Positions 1 through 12,395 of a DNA stretch of 64,000 bases are shown here, piece after piece. Source of the stretch: Sipunculus nudus (taxonomy: Eukaryota; Annelida; Sipuncula; Golfingiida; Sipunculidae). The DNA is taken from NCBI GenBank assembly GCA_026874595.1, contig CM049315.1, forward strand, positions 19,737,664 through 19,801,663. The letters run 5' to 3'. The notes beneath the pieces were generated by a model. That model was not told the origin of the DNA. It saw nothing but the letters and a program-made list of their open reading frames with translations, and ran no database searches. Each line of letters begins with the position of its first letter. Positions within the stretch are counted from its first letter, which is position 1. The position numbers and the translations under genes were made by a program.

Positions 1-1091
1 TAAATCTATTTCTATTTTTTTACAAATTGGGCCTAGAACTTAAAACAGTTACACAATACTGACATCATTTCTGGCATATGCATAGCGAATGTATAGAAAA
101 TTATGTATATTATATATGATCAAAGTCAGATCAGTGGTTTTGATATTAGGCAATCTTAGAGTGTAACAATGGGTTTTTAATGGAAAAATGAAGTTTTTTC
201 TTAATATCTCGAAAGAATGCAGTCCTAGTGACCAAACTTTTAGTATGGTAGAGGATTTGGGGGACATCTAACTGTATCCAAAATTTATTCAAACTTAGAG
301 CTGAAGCTGGGGAGCTGAGCTCTAGTAAACTGCATAACACTAGCTTGATGTAAACAATATGTGACATGGTGCTTGAAAACTTGAATAAAATCTACAGTTT
401 TTGATCAACTGATTTCAAATTTTTTGTTTTAACAGTTGAAATGGTAACAAAAACATGCTTTGAAAATTAAATCCTCAGCAGTTACAGGAAAAAAATGTGC
501 CATGGTCAAACTTGGGCAAAATTTAAGGTACCAATTTTATATTTTTGCCAATATTTAAAAAAAAATTAACAGATTATGATCTAATTTTTGGTATACAATT
601 AAATTTTGATTATTTAAAGTAGTACTACTGAAAAAAAGTTCCTACCTTTGACACTTTTGGTCTTAAGTGACCAAATATCTTTCCTCATTTTTTTAAAAAG
701 TCCATTATGTTTGGGTCCATAACTTTTTTAAATTAAATAATACTGACTTAATTTCTGGCATGTACATAGGAACCATATAGAGGAATATTTATGGTAAAAA
801 TGAAGAAAACCAGATGAGTGGTTTTGATATTAGCCAGTCCTGAAGTGTGAAAATAGATTTCTAATAAAAACTTGAGGTTTTTCCTTAATATCTCGAAGGA
901 AGGAAGTTATATTTACCCAATTTTTGGCATGGTAGGAGATTTTGGGGACATCTAAATGTATTCCGAATTTCAGATTCGTAGGTCCAATGGTGTCGAAACG
1001 TGCCAGTCTTACGGAAGGACATCTGGACAGACGGACGACGGACAATGGACCACGACTATAGCTCAGATGACTTATAGTCAGCTGAGCTAAA
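1..1091 (+). repeat. Dispersed repeat, copy 1 (GACG-ended family)
   Basis: This stretch is non-coding and closely resembles 7366-8847. Shared blocks include one around 466-1085 that matches 8190-8845, and one around 146-300 that matches 7855-8005. It ends with GACGGACGACGGACAATGG, then TATAGCTCAGATGACTT and CAGCTGAGCTAAA, the same 3' end seen at 8847, 17085, 40748 and (reversed) 32873. Short ORFs here are not gene-like; they recur between copies only because the DNA is repeated. The left edge may lie outside the window. Confidence 0.75.
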
Positions 1092-2894
1092 CAAGGGACC
1101 CATGGGTCACGGCGCTCAGCTGATCATGATTGGACTATAAATGTTTCTCCACTGTGATACTATATCAAGTCGATAAAGCTTATGAATATCATGGACATGT
1201 TGGGCTATTATAAAGGAATTTAATGTAATATGTGAGTAAATGATAAATGAAATTACCTGACTGATGGATTAATAGAGTCAAATATAGTGGTTTATTTTTT
1301 ATTTATTTAGGAGGGGTTGAAAATTGTGATATATTTGAGCAAATATGAATGCAGTGACAGCAGTAATAAGCAGTAGTAGAATGATGATAAGGCTATTTGT
1401 TGAAGGATCTAAAGTGTATAGTAGTCTGCAAGCTTTCAATTTGACAGATATGATGTTGTGATTAACTATGCTGATGAAGTGATTCATGAATTTGTGACTG
1501 TATGACACAATATCTCTTTAGTCTTGACAAGGTACATTATTGTGATACCCACTATCATCTATGTCTACATATTAAACAATACTGACATAATTTCTGGCAT
1601 GTACATAGGTACCTATAGACGAATAGTTATACAAAATATTAAAGTATGAATATATCTGATTCATCTTGTTCTTGCTTACTGAGGCTGACTTAGGGATTGG
1701 GTTCGGAGAAGGGAAAAGTGAGGGCAGCACGAAGGTGGATGTAGAAATATTCTATTGTAATGTTTTTCATTTATATAAGAATATGAAAAGCTAAGAGGAA
1801 AGGGGCCCTCCTACTTGGTTACAGTAAAGTTCTAAATATATGATTGCAATTAATACTCTGACAAGACTGTCATGAAGAAAAAAAGTAAAAGTTTTGAGAA
1901 ACTGTGATGCATATGAAAATTTACAGATGGACAGGCAAGTTGACAGAATGGACTAATACCTTTATTTCACTTTCAAGGGAATAATGCATTTAAGTTTATA
2001 TATAATCCTATTTTTTTAAGCATATCCACTTTTTCCATTAAGAAGTTTATATCTGAATCATTCTTTTATTTACAGGTTTTATAAATTTTTAATAAAAAAA
2101 CCTGAAAATATAAGTTAAAATATTAGAATTGTTGCAAAGGTTGCAATCATTATATATACAGAGTTAAAAAACTGAAACTATAAGTTAAAATATTAGAATT
2201 GTTGCAAAAATTGCAATCATCATATATCCAGAGTGTAGCTCATATTGGGTCATATTATGAAAACACATAAATTTAATTATTTTTAAATCATAAATGTTTA
2301 AACTGAATTTAAAAGAGATAATGCCACAACATGGCATCTACAAGAATATTCCTTGAATCACTATTAAAAAGATTTGCACATTGGAGTTTTCAGTACATGC
2401 TTAATTTTATTCACCAAAATAAAATAAAAGATTCAGTAAATTTGATAAAATAAAACATCTTTTCAAAAAAAGTAAACACACTGTTGGTTGAATGAGGGAC
2501 AAACAATATCATTGTGCTAATTACTATCCCAGTTTTAATTTATTACTGGAATTATTACTCAATTTCACACCTGGTGAAGTTTTTACTCCTCTGAAGTAAG
2601 GAATTACTTATCTCATGAACATCCACACTTTCAAAGCAATACACCACTTTGTGGACACAATTAAAAGTACACTTTAATCACTGTAACCCTGGTGGTAAAA
2701 TACAAAATCTAAAATGTAGCATAGCCTAGAATAAGAATGAATCAAATACAATAAATAATAACATTCATCTAGTTTATGCACCTGCTGGGGGGGGGAGTGC
2801 AGGGCAGAAGGGAAGCCTGCTGGTAGTGGCCAAGCTGACCCAAGGCAAGCTGCCTGGGGTGGGTTACATAATGCAAGTGAAGGCTGTACTACTA
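1092..2894. other. AT-rich non-coding stretch with a second element start
   Basis: At about 1096-1120 the sequence GGGACCCATGGGTCAC and CGCTCAGCTG marks the start signature of the same repeat family, directly after the end of copy 1. A fragment at 1570-1640 repeats the module seen at 745-800 and 8465-8520. Two imperfect tandem copies of about 75 bp lie near 2100-2220 (both contain AAGTTAAAATATTAGAATTG). No coding region is supported. Confidence 0.6.
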
Positions 2895-3316
2895 CAGGGT
2901 TCATACACTATTTATGAGAAAAATTTCAAGCACTTTTCAAGCACTTTTCAAGGACCTGAAAAGTATTTTCAAGGACATCAACATTTATGGACGCATCAAT
3001 GGCATTTGTAAGGAAGGTGTTTCAACCAAGCCAGTTGCGGGAAAGAGAAATTATACCTTTACAAGAATATGCTCACACAATATGCATCAAGGTGATTAAA
3101 TAATACAGAACCTACCTTTTAGCAACTTGATCTGTTCAGCAGAATGAATTGTAATGTAAACTCAATTACATCTCAGTGTACTTATTTCCTGGGCCTACTG
3201 CTGCAGGCTTCTTATCATATGTTTCAAACTCTTCACATTAACCACAGAACTACCAATGTCAAACGATAAAAAAATAATTAAAATATGTACACTTATTACA
3301 GATGCAACTGTTTCAA

Positions 3317-5813
3317 TTAAAGTTTGTTCTGTTTTAGTTCCTGCAACTTCTCATCGAGACAGGAATCCACTTCAGCAAGTTCCATCTTCTTTTCATTCAC
3401 AGTTCTACGCAAGCTATTTGACCTGGCAATCATACAAAGTTTCCCTTTAGCCTCTGCTTCTTCTGCCCATTTATCGGCCTGCTCGTTCATGTTCTTTATG
3501 TACTCCTCTAACCGGACCTTTTTGTTCTTCAACTCATCAATCTGATCATCAACCACTTTCCTCTTCAGGCTCTTTTGATCAGCTGCTTTCTCTCTTTTCT
3601 GTTGTTCCAAATGAGCATGATATCTCTGTCTTGCAGCAGCTGCAGATGCAAGCATTTCTTTGTTTACAGTTACCTGCAGTGTTCCACCAGCTTGCTTGAC
3701 ATGATCATATACAAGTCTCTGGGAAACATAAGATTTTTCTGACATGTTTTCCACTTCAACCTGCCTTTGACTGAAAATCCACGTTCCACAGTGGCTTGTC
3801 CATGTGACAAGAGCAACAACAGTTGCACAACTTTGAACAGCTTCTTGAAGCCACTCTTGGAAATTCATGTGCCTGTAGTACAGTTCGTCTACTCTGCATT
3901 CTTGGTTTCTTGGATCAAAAGCTTTGAAGTCATGTACCTCTTACAGTCCCATCAACAAAGTCTGTAAACTGACTAAGAATCTCATCACATTCACCTTCCT
4001 TAACTCGTTTTGCTTGAACAAGAATGTCCAGAACGGATTTCATCAGCTTCCTCAAGGTTGGTGTTTTTGATGATGAAATGATCCTTGGATCCAAACAAGG
4101 ATTGAATCTGACCAAAGGGTATTTGATTGGAGACTTTTCCAAGAGTTTTGAAACAAGCTTCACCAGGAATAACCTACACTGCATCCTGAATTCCAGTACT
4201 GTCAGCTCACTGATGGCCTTCTTGCTGAACAGTTTCCTCACCTCTTTATCAGCCACATATCCAATATCTATCTCCTTTGGGTTGCAGTACTGTTTTTGTC
4301 TAGAGGGTTGACATCATGCAACAGCTTCACTGTGCTGTCAGCTCTTTTCAAGATATCATTCTTCATAAATCTCTTCATGAGTTTCTGTAGCATTTTCTTT
4401 AAGCCTTCTTAAGAAAAGGTATCATTGGGTGATCTGTCTGATACATCACCAAGAAAGGTTGAACTACCCGTGCAACACTAAGGAAAAAATTCAACTTTGC
4501 CAGAATGAGGGTATCCTTTGTGCTCTCTTGTACCACAGTGAATGATTTACACTTGGGGGTAAGCTGCTTGTTTGTTGTTACAAACTTCACATATTCACAA
4601 ATGTGAGGCCAAATGTCAATAGCACGCTCTGCTACTGGAATGTTTTCAAGCCACCTGTGGCTGCTGAACTTTAATGGATATAAGGCACCTTTGGTGGTTT
4701 TGTCATAATCATCTCGCCTTGCAGGGCTGTCGTTAAATAGCCAATACATACTGGATAATAAGCTATCCAAATGCCACTCAGTAGCTGCCGCTCCAGCCTG
4801 GAAGGAACCATGCACAATATGCAACCCGCAGCTTCCTATATTAAGAATACCAGGATGATCCTTCAATATTTCTTCATAAAATTTCCAATTAACGTTTGGT
4901 CCATCCATTGAGATTTGTAAGACCTTGTCCATGCCGATGCACCCAATCCCCTTCATAAAATGATCCGACATATCCAATGCAGTTGCATGTCCCATAAACT
5001 CTGAGTTCAGGTAACGTGTAATAACATGTTGTTCATTCCAAATTCGAATATGAATATCCATCTGTTTTGACTGAGTATTTTTGTTCAGTGCCTCATCAAA
5101 GAGAAGGACTAGTCCATCCTGCTTACTTGCCGACTTTTCAAGAAGGGTTCTGAAATATGGGGCAAGACCATAACAGCACAAGTAGGCACATTTTCTTTCT
5201 CCACAAGTAAATTTTTTGGCGACAGCACTATCTGGAAACATCAGTGTGAATAAATCACCAATACCTGTGCAGGAATTGTATGAATAGTGACTTTCAATAG
5301 TTTTTAATGTCCAAAGTACCTCTGCTGTTAATGTTTGTTCCCTAGAAGCAAATGCTGCAATGGATGACTGGCGCATGTCAGTGCCTACAGATCTAGGTCG
5401 AGATCCGGTATCATCAGTGGTTGCAGCTGAAGTGGACCTGGTAGCAGTAATACAAAGGGAACTACTTTTGACAGCACTGCCACTCATAGTATTGCTGGTT
5501 GAAGTTTCCTAGTTCTTACTGGCCGTGGTTATGGGCTGGAAAAGGTTGAGAGATTAGCTGTCGTGAAAAGGTGACCACTGGTTGCCCGCCGTCGGACATT
5601 TTCTGTGTGTCTCTTTCCTTTCATGTGACTTGTCAGTGCGGCTTCACCCATGCCGCCGACATCAAAAGTCTTGTAACACAAAACGCACTTTGCGCGGTTG
5701 TTGGATGATGGATCTATGGCCAACCATGATTTATATTTATCTTTCAGTAGCCAGTCGCGGTTGAATACACAGCGGCCCATTGTTTCAACTTGACATTTAA
5801 AATGATCACTCAT
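3317..5813 (-). pseudogene. hAT-like transposase with zinc finger, broken by frameshifts and stops
   Basis: Four minus-strand open segments line up in order. The segment 5529-5813 carries a zinc-finger-like region (CVLC, then HMKGKRH) after a GRCVFN start typical of this transposon protein group. The segment 4399-5487 carries the RNase-H-like core, with FDEALN, SMDGPNVNWKFYE, CGLHIVHG and SSHRWLENIP. The segments 3930-4256 and 3317-3868 carry the C-terminal part, the last rich in Lys/Glu and predicted coiled coil. The segments are separated by a TAA at 5529, a TAA near 4408, a TAG near 4264 with a frame change, and a stop at 3930. The gaps lack convincing introns (the 5488-5528 gap is about 40 bp), so I read this as decay. 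It is not expected to be active. Confidence 0.75.
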
Positions 5814-7070
5814 CCAGTATGACCAGAAAGATTTAATCTGATAACGAGGGTCTTAAACAGAATATCTTGAAAGGGGCTCTCTGATTCGCCGACTAGCTCA
5901 ACCTTTAACAAATCAGATGCTCCGGCAAAAGGGTGCCGAAAATTTCCGACAGTTTGGCGATCGTGAGGGATATTCATACATGTTTTTAACGAAAATAATC
6001 AATAAAAGCCTACAATATGTAACTCATATAAGATATTAGGGTATAATAATATCATATTATTTTAAACATAATGCTACTCGAGCTTTTTATCAGCATGTTT
6101 AATGGCATGACAAGGTCTTGCACGAGTTTTGCCTTTTACCGCCAAGTCACAGGCCGCACGTGTCAAAAATGACCAGGCAACACCTGTGGAGTTCGTTATC
6201 TTACGGTCACGAACGCAACCAAATTTTATTCAAACCTGTATAAAGTTTCACTAAACCAAAACTAATAGTGTGAAACCTTGTTAAAAAAATCTTATGGGTG
6301 CGCCTTTACGCAAACGTTATGCGGGGCTAGTAGGGGCCCGAATGTGGAAGCTGTAAATAACGCTGATCACTCTTTGAACTGTCACTAGCGTCCTACGCTT
6401 ACAAACGGCTATCATATCGCCAAAAAAATGTGATTTCCCAAATGGATCCCAACCTTTTACAAACTGAAGAAAAAGTATGTGAATATACGTTAGTATTTGC
6501 GAAACATCTTCACCTATTTCGGACAACCAGTATTCATCTGTAACTGGATTAACGCCGCGTGAAACTGTATTTCGCTGATCAGTGGTATTAGTAAGCTATC
6601 AAATAACGATCACAGCGCATACACGTGGACAGGGTACCCAGATAAAAAAAAACGCAACCCGTAGGCCTACTGAAAAACCTTTCTTGGGTTACTTTTATCA
6701 ACACTAAATCGGATCGGGTTCATTTGGAAAATATGACCACTCTTATAAAATTATTATCGCCGAATTAACAATGTAAAACGTAAAGTTTACTTGATTTAAA
6801 CAACATATTCTACTGAGCGAATTAGTTTTATATTATTAACATCGCTCATATTAGAGTCATACCCGTCATATATTTTTCACACATTTTATTCCCCTCGTTT
6901 GTTCCCAGATAATTATTTCTTTTGAACAGATCTTCTCAATAGCTATATTAATAATCCCTGTTGTATTAAATTTAAATTTAAAATATAGTTCTTGTGCAAA
7001 TACTTGTACGTGAACTAGCCAAGCGTGTATTGAGTTCTCATCTAAAGATTATTATCATTATTCCCTCGGG

Positions 7071-7091
7071 GAGGGGGGGGGGGGGGGGGGG
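7071..7091. repeat. Poly-G tract
   Basis: A near-pure G run of about 19 bases lies inside the transposon right arm. The same kind of G (or C) run recurs at 12996-13013, 21065-21083, near 39460-39480, 40491-40501, 40897-40910, 48157-48170, 55489-55500 and 59311-59324. Confidence 0.9.
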
Positions 7092-7365
7092 ATTCTCGAC
7101 GATCTTTACAGTAAAAGCAGAAACTCGTTCATCCACGACTGGATTCATTCTATTTCACACATTTGATTGACGTAAAGATAGCCGGAGGTCGATAATAAAA
7201 ACTAGGTCTGAACACAACATTCATCAAACTCTTTCACAAAATTTTATTTTCAAGCACTTTTCCAAACCACTCTCTCTTTTCAAGCACTTTTCAAGCCCTT
7301 GAAATTGAAATGACCAAATTCAAGCACTTTTCAAGGTTTTCAAGGTGCGTACGAACCCTGTACTA

Positions 7366-8847
7366 GGTGGGCTAGATGTAAACAACACTTGACATGGTGT
7401 ATGAAAACATGAATAAAAGCTATTCTTTCCAATCAATTTCTTTGAAATTTCAGATTTTAAAAGATTAATCCTTATGTATATATGCTGTGAAAATTAAATC
7501 AACAGTGCCAAAGTTGGACAAAAATTTAAGGTATTGATTTTTTATTTATGCTAATAACTTGAAAAATTTGCAAAATTCAGATCTAATTTTGGGTAAACAC
7601 TTGAATCTTGATTAAATAAAGTTATATTCCTGAAAAAAAGTCTCTTAGGTTCAGCAATTCTCATGTTAGGTGAGTAAATATATTTCCTGATTTTTTTTAA
7701 AAATTGCATTATGTTTGCCCCATAACTTCAAACATAATTGCATTATGTTTGCCCCATAACTTCAAAATAATACCCAATACTGGCCTAATTTTTGGTTTGT
7801 TTGTTGTAAAAAATGTATTAAAGAAAGTGAATACTAAATACAATCAAAAACAGATCAGTGGTTTTGATATTAGGCAGCCTTGAAGTGTAACAATGGCTTT
7901 TTTTTTATGGAAAACGGGAGTTTTTTTCCTTAATATCTCGAAGGAACGAAGTCCTAATGACCAAATTTTTGGTATGGTAGGAGACTTTGGGGACATCTAA
8001 AATTATGCCAACAGCCTGGGGAGCATAGAGATGTGCACTGAATGACCTACAGTCATCAAAGTGGACTGCTTGACAATGTAAGGGAATACAACAAAGAGCC
8101 TCCAAAAAAATTCAATAACTAGCCTAATTTTGCAGCTTTTATTTTCAAATTTCATATTTTAACAGATTAAATCCCTATGTTTACATGCTGTGAAAATTAA
8201 ATCCACAGTACTTACAGGAAAAAAATGTGCCGTGGCCAAAGTTTGGCAAAATTTAAGGTACCAATTTTATATTTTTGCCAATATTAAAAAAAAATTATCA
8301 GATTTTGATCTAATTTTTGGTTTACAATTTAATTTCGATTAATTAATTTTGTATTACTGGAAAAAAGTCCCTACCTTTAACACTTTTGGTCTTAAGTGAC
8401 CAAATATCTTCCTGATTTTTTTACAAAGTCCATTATGTTTGGGCCCATAACTTTTTTAAATTATATAATACTGACTTAATATCTGGCATGTACATAGAAA
8501 CTATATAGAGGAATATTTATGGTAAATATGAAGAAAACCAGATGAGTGGTTTTGATATAAGGCAGTCCTGAAGTGTGAAAATAGATTTCTTATAAAAAAT
8601 TGAGGTTTTTCGTTAATATCTCGAAGGAACGAAGTCCTATTGACCCAATTTTCGGCATGGTAGGTGATTTTAGGGACATCTAACTGTATGCCCAATTTCA
8701 GATTCGTAGGTCCAACGGTGTCGAAACGTGCCAGAGTTACCTACGGACATCCAGACGGACAGACGGACGGACGGACGGACAGACGGACGGACGACGGACA
8801 ATGGACCACGACTATAGCTCAGATGACTTGTAGTAAGCTGAGCTAAA
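7366..8847 (+). repeat. Dispersed repeat, copy 2 (GACG-ended family)
   Basis: This is the second, diverged copy of the family at 1-1091. It shares the GATGTAAACAA, TTGATATTAGGCAG, AATATCTCGAAGGAACGAAG and GTGTCGAAACGTGCCAG blocks. It ends in a (GACGGACA)n-like run at about 8750-8800, followed by TATAGCTCAGATGACTTG and AGCTGAGCTAAAAA. The hAT-like transposon abuts its left side, so the transposon probably inserted into this repeat and the remaining left part may lie before 2895. No coding potential is seen. Confidence 0.75.
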
Positions 8848-8931
8848 AATGGTTTAAGATGTCAGAAGCGGCAGGATGTTAAAACCATTGCAGTGTCATT
8901 CACCTCCAGTTAGAAAATTACTTATAAACAT

Positions 8932-9131
8932 CAGAGGTGGATCCAGGACCCCCCTCCCCCCTTTTCAGTCACTCCAACCTTTTTTAAAAGGTTTTCAGGC
9001 CATATTTTGTGGCCTGGACTCCACATCCCCCATCCTTTTCCAGACCTGCATGGAGACCCTTTTTTCTGGTTTACTCATTAGTCCACCTGGGTTTGGACCC
9101 TTCTTTTTCCAAAATCCTTGATCCACCCCTG
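8932..9131. mobile_element. 200-bp MITE-like element
   Basis: The left end reads CAGAGGTGGATCCAGGA and the right end in reverse reads CAGGGGTGGATCAAGGA, giving 17-bp terminal inverted repeats with two mismatches. A CAT trinucleotide flanks both ends (8929-8931 and 9132-9134) and may be the target duplication. The interior is C/T-rich and has no transposase, so it is non-autonomous. Confidence 0.7.
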
Positions 9132-9589
9132 CATCATTCTCAGCTTCACCAAACAAACACAATACAAAATATCTCAAACTAGTTAGACATTTATTTATTT
9201 TCCAGATGGTATATACTTGTGTATAGCTATATAAGAATCGTCATATTCTTGACCTGGTTTCAACAGCACATTATAGACACCTTCTAGCCTAACATTCCGC
9301 AGATTGAGAAGTTTTGGCCTAGTGTCGCATTAAGCTGGCTTTAAAACACTTGCACCTGTGTTCACCTATCCTTCTCCAATATGAGCAAAGTCATTCTACA
9401 TCATGTGCACCAACCTTCTAGTAAGATTTCTCTTGCATTGTTGCATTCACATCTAAAGATTACAAGCCTATATTCAACACATGCCATAACACTGCCTGAT
9501 GATAGGCAAACATGACAGAAGGGGCACATGAATATCAAAACATGGCAGCCATCAGATGCAGCTGCACTACATGGGCGTTGAAGTAACAT
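9132..9589. other. Non-coding stretch
   Basis: This is AT-rich sequence with no supported gene, RNA or repeat that I can recognise. Confidence 0.5.
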
Positions 9590-10170
9590 CAGCAGAGGTG
9601 CTGAAATGCATCAACAACAGCAGTTGTGCTTAACTGCATCAACACATGAAGTGATGATGAAATGTATCAACAAATGTAGTGGTGATGAACTGCATCAACA
9701 CGTTTTGGTGCTGAACTGCATCAACACCTGAAGTAGTGATGAAATGCCTCAACATTTGAAGTGGTGCGGAACTACATCAACATCAACAATGGTAATGAAC
9801 GACATAAACAACTGCAGTGGCCCATGAATGCAGCAATATGTGCAGCAGTGTTAAACTGCATCAGCGCCTGCAGTGGTGCATGAATGCAGCAATATGTGCA
9901 GCAGTGTTGTACTGCATCAACACCTGCAGTGGTGCATGAATGCAGCAATATGTGCAGCAGTGTTGTACTGTATCAACACCAGCAGTGGTGCAACATCAAT
10001 CCCTGTAGTTGTGCTGAACTGCATCAACACCTGCAATGCTGATGCCTGTATTGGTGCAAAAATTCAGCCACACCTACAGTTCTGGACTGCACCTTCACCT
10101 GCAGTGATGTACAGCAACAATTATCCATGTAGTTTTACAGTTCTGCATCAACACAGGCCCCGGGGCAGAT
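9590..10170 (+). repeat. Degenerate ~28-bp minisatellite
   Basis: Units of about 28 bp of the form TGCATCAACACCTGAAGTGG followed by TGATGAAC recur across the region with many substitutions. Near 9860-9990 a higher-order 56-bp unit (GTGGTGCATGAATGCAGC then AATATGTGCAGCAGTG) is repeated nearly exactly. A 108-codon ORF across it is a by-product of the repeat. Confidence 0.75.
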
Positions 10171-10199
10171 ATGCATCAGCAACTGAAACCAGCAGATAG

Positions 10200-11490
10200 T
10201 CGCATGACTTCACTGATAACAGCATCTGCAGAATTGCAAACAGAGCTAAATTTTAAAATGTCATTAGCTGCAGAATTTGTCTACACCAAATGCAACATAC
10301 ATGCAAAGCTTCTGTCTAACAATGGTTACAAGGTATTCATCAATAGACCCTCAGTTATAAGATCCTAATTCTATGCACTTCCAAGCTATAGGCTGACAGC
10401 TATATCAAGGTTTCATTTTTTTAACATGACAACTGACTGCCCTATAAGAGCTTAGTCTTGTGCATATAAATTACCAGGCAAGTCTTTACATCTGTTACTG
10501 ACTACTGTTAAGACCCTGTAAACTGAGCACTGTGATAAAAGCAATGAACTCTATAGTGATGATACCTAATGACTGTCTATTTTTACAGTAAAAAATATAT
10601 ATTTGTGTAAATACATCTTTGAGGCTACATTTATTCATCAAACTCCCAAGTACAAAGCCTTCACTGCAGTTAAGTGCAGTTTTATAGTTAAGACATTGTG
10701 AAAATCTCAGTTGTGTAAATATTTAGTGTAAATATCTAGTAGATCCTCCCATGACTGCTGATTAATAAATGCTTGACCAAATCTTTATATAATCATCATA
10801 ATGATAAGAAATTATGAATGGTTACATGCATTACAAACACGCTTAACTGAGCAAATTATAATTTAATTAAATAAGAAATGTCAATGTTAATTAGATCATG
10901 TGACTATTCAAGGATCAGGATATGCATTTCAAATTTGGTTTAATGACAGAAAAATTGATGAATGATCCAACTAAGTATGTCATTGTCGCCCACTTCTGGC
11001 ATGACAGTAGGCCAAGAACAAAATGATTCAAGTCCACATACCTGTTGAGAGAGCACAAGATTATAAAGAATAACAACTAAACATTCCATGAAAGATCCTT
11101 AATTCAGCTGCAATTAATCTTTGGATATTGGTTCTTTGATTGCTAAATATACTAAACACTATTTCTGTGCAATATGACAATCTTATTTGTGCTTTACTTA
11201 TACACTACACTAAGTGTATATTAACTGCACTCCATGACACTCAACTCACACGACCATCACAAAACTTAACATTGAACAATACTGTACACATTCACGACAT
11301 TTCATCTGCAGTTTTCTCTAGCTGTGCCTCCCCTCCACTTACCACAATACCAGAATCCATGTATTAGCTTACTCAAGTCATAAGTATGTACATATATTAA
11401 CATGGAGAGTCCTCTTCTTTTAAACCAATATATGATCTGAATATACACAATGTTTCAAACAACCCTCAATATATATATCAAAGCTACAGC
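10200..11490. other. Non-coding stretch downstream of the PAR bZIP gene
   Basis: This is AT-rich sequence with no recognisable exon, RNA gene or repeat array. It lies beyond the possible polyadenylation signals of the minus-strand PAR bZIP gene. Confidence 0.5.
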
Positions 11491-11496
11491 TGTAAT

Positions 11497-11546
11497 TTTA
11501 TTAAAATTTTACTCTTTCTTCAATAATATTCATGAATATCTTTATT
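11497..11546 (-). terminator. Candidate polyadenylation signals of the PAR bZIP gene
   Basis: TTTATT at 11497-11502 and 11541-11546 reads AATAAA on the minus strand, 620-670 nt beyond the stop codon at 12165. A 3' UTR of this length is reasonable, but AATAAA is frequent in AT-rich DNA, so the assignment is tentative. Confidence 0.35.
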
Positions 11547-12164
11547 AAACCTCTACAAGCAGTGAATGCTGACTCATCACAAATTCTCAAGATTGTTCTA
11601 AATGTCTGTCAACAATGCAAGGACAGTTTTATATACAGGTCCATGAAAGGATACCTTTGGACCAATCTGACCATTTAATGAATAAAGTAGAGGTTGCAAG
11701 CTTTAGCCAGTGTTAAACGGTTGTTAATAACTAGGAATATAACATATTCAATTAAGTTGCGTTCCAAGGATTTAAGCGCTTTGGTAAGTCAAGTTTGCTG
11801 TCAAACAATTCAAGCTTCATCAGTTTCATAACATCAAGGTCCATCTTAATTTTTGCCTTCTCATCTGAAGCCTTCTGAGCTTAATACTCCAGTTAAACAA
11901 TTATGGTGACAAAGAAACTCTGAAAGAACTCTTCAGACATGGAACAGGTTTTTCCTAATCAGCTTCAAATGTGGGCTCATCTTGTCTACCAAAGGTAGGT
12001 TGCCGACTGGTCAATTTACTTCATGGACATGCATGCAGTAGTTGAGGACTTAAGCCACTGAATCAAAAGCTGACACAAAGACGAATCTGAGATTATGAAG
12101 CTGGGCCTGACCCCTTCAGAACACTGTCTGTTTAGTTCAAATGTCCACCACTGCAAAGTACTGA

Positions 12165-12395
12165 TCATGTGTGTCCAGTCAAATCAACCAGTTTCTGCTT
12201 CAGCTCTTTGTTTTCTTTCTTAAATTTAGCCAGTTCTTCCTTCAGAATATTGTTTTCTCTCTCTAGGAATGATGCTCTCATTGCTATCTGATTCTCCTTC
12301 ACACGACGTGCGTCCCTTGAGCGTTTTGCGGCCATGTTGTTCTTTTTGCGACGTGCCCAGTATTTATCGTCTTTACAATCTTCTGGAACAAACAC
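12165..12395 (-). CDS. PAR bZIP exon 5: basic region, leucine zipper and stop
   Basis: The exon starts after TTTGCAG with [13 protein letters not shown], in phase 0, and ends in LVDLTGHT and TGA. The basic region [18 protein letters not shown] is nearly identical to vertebrate HLF/TEF/DBP. The following zipper ([17 protein letters not shown] onward) is Lys/Glu-rich. The protein stops soon after the zipper, as in this family. Confidence 0.95.
   Translation of the reverse strand: MFVPEDCKDDKYWARRKKNNMAAKRSRDARRVKENQIAMRASFLERENNILKEELAKFKKENKELKQKLVDLTGHT

Larger units (their letters stand above)
2895..7360 (-). mobile_element. hAT-like DNA transposon, complete ends, decayed
   Basis: The left end begins CAGGGTTCATAC and the right end, read in reverse, begins CAGGGTTCGTACGCAC. 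Both ends continue into tandem motifs of the form CAAGCACTTTTCAAG (about 2927-2960 and 7250-7345). The element is flanked by a perfect 5-bp direct repeat TACTA (2890-2894 and 7361-7365), read as the target-site duplication. The interior encodes a broken transposase-like protein on the minus strand. Classic hAT elements make 8-bp duplications, so a 5-bp one points to a divergent subgroup. The superfamily call is inference from the protein type and the termini; the boundaries are seen directly. Confidence 0.8.

Noticed and set aside
3317-5813. Active or domesticated transposase gene
   Set aside because: Several stops and frame changes break it, and no plausible introns bridge them.
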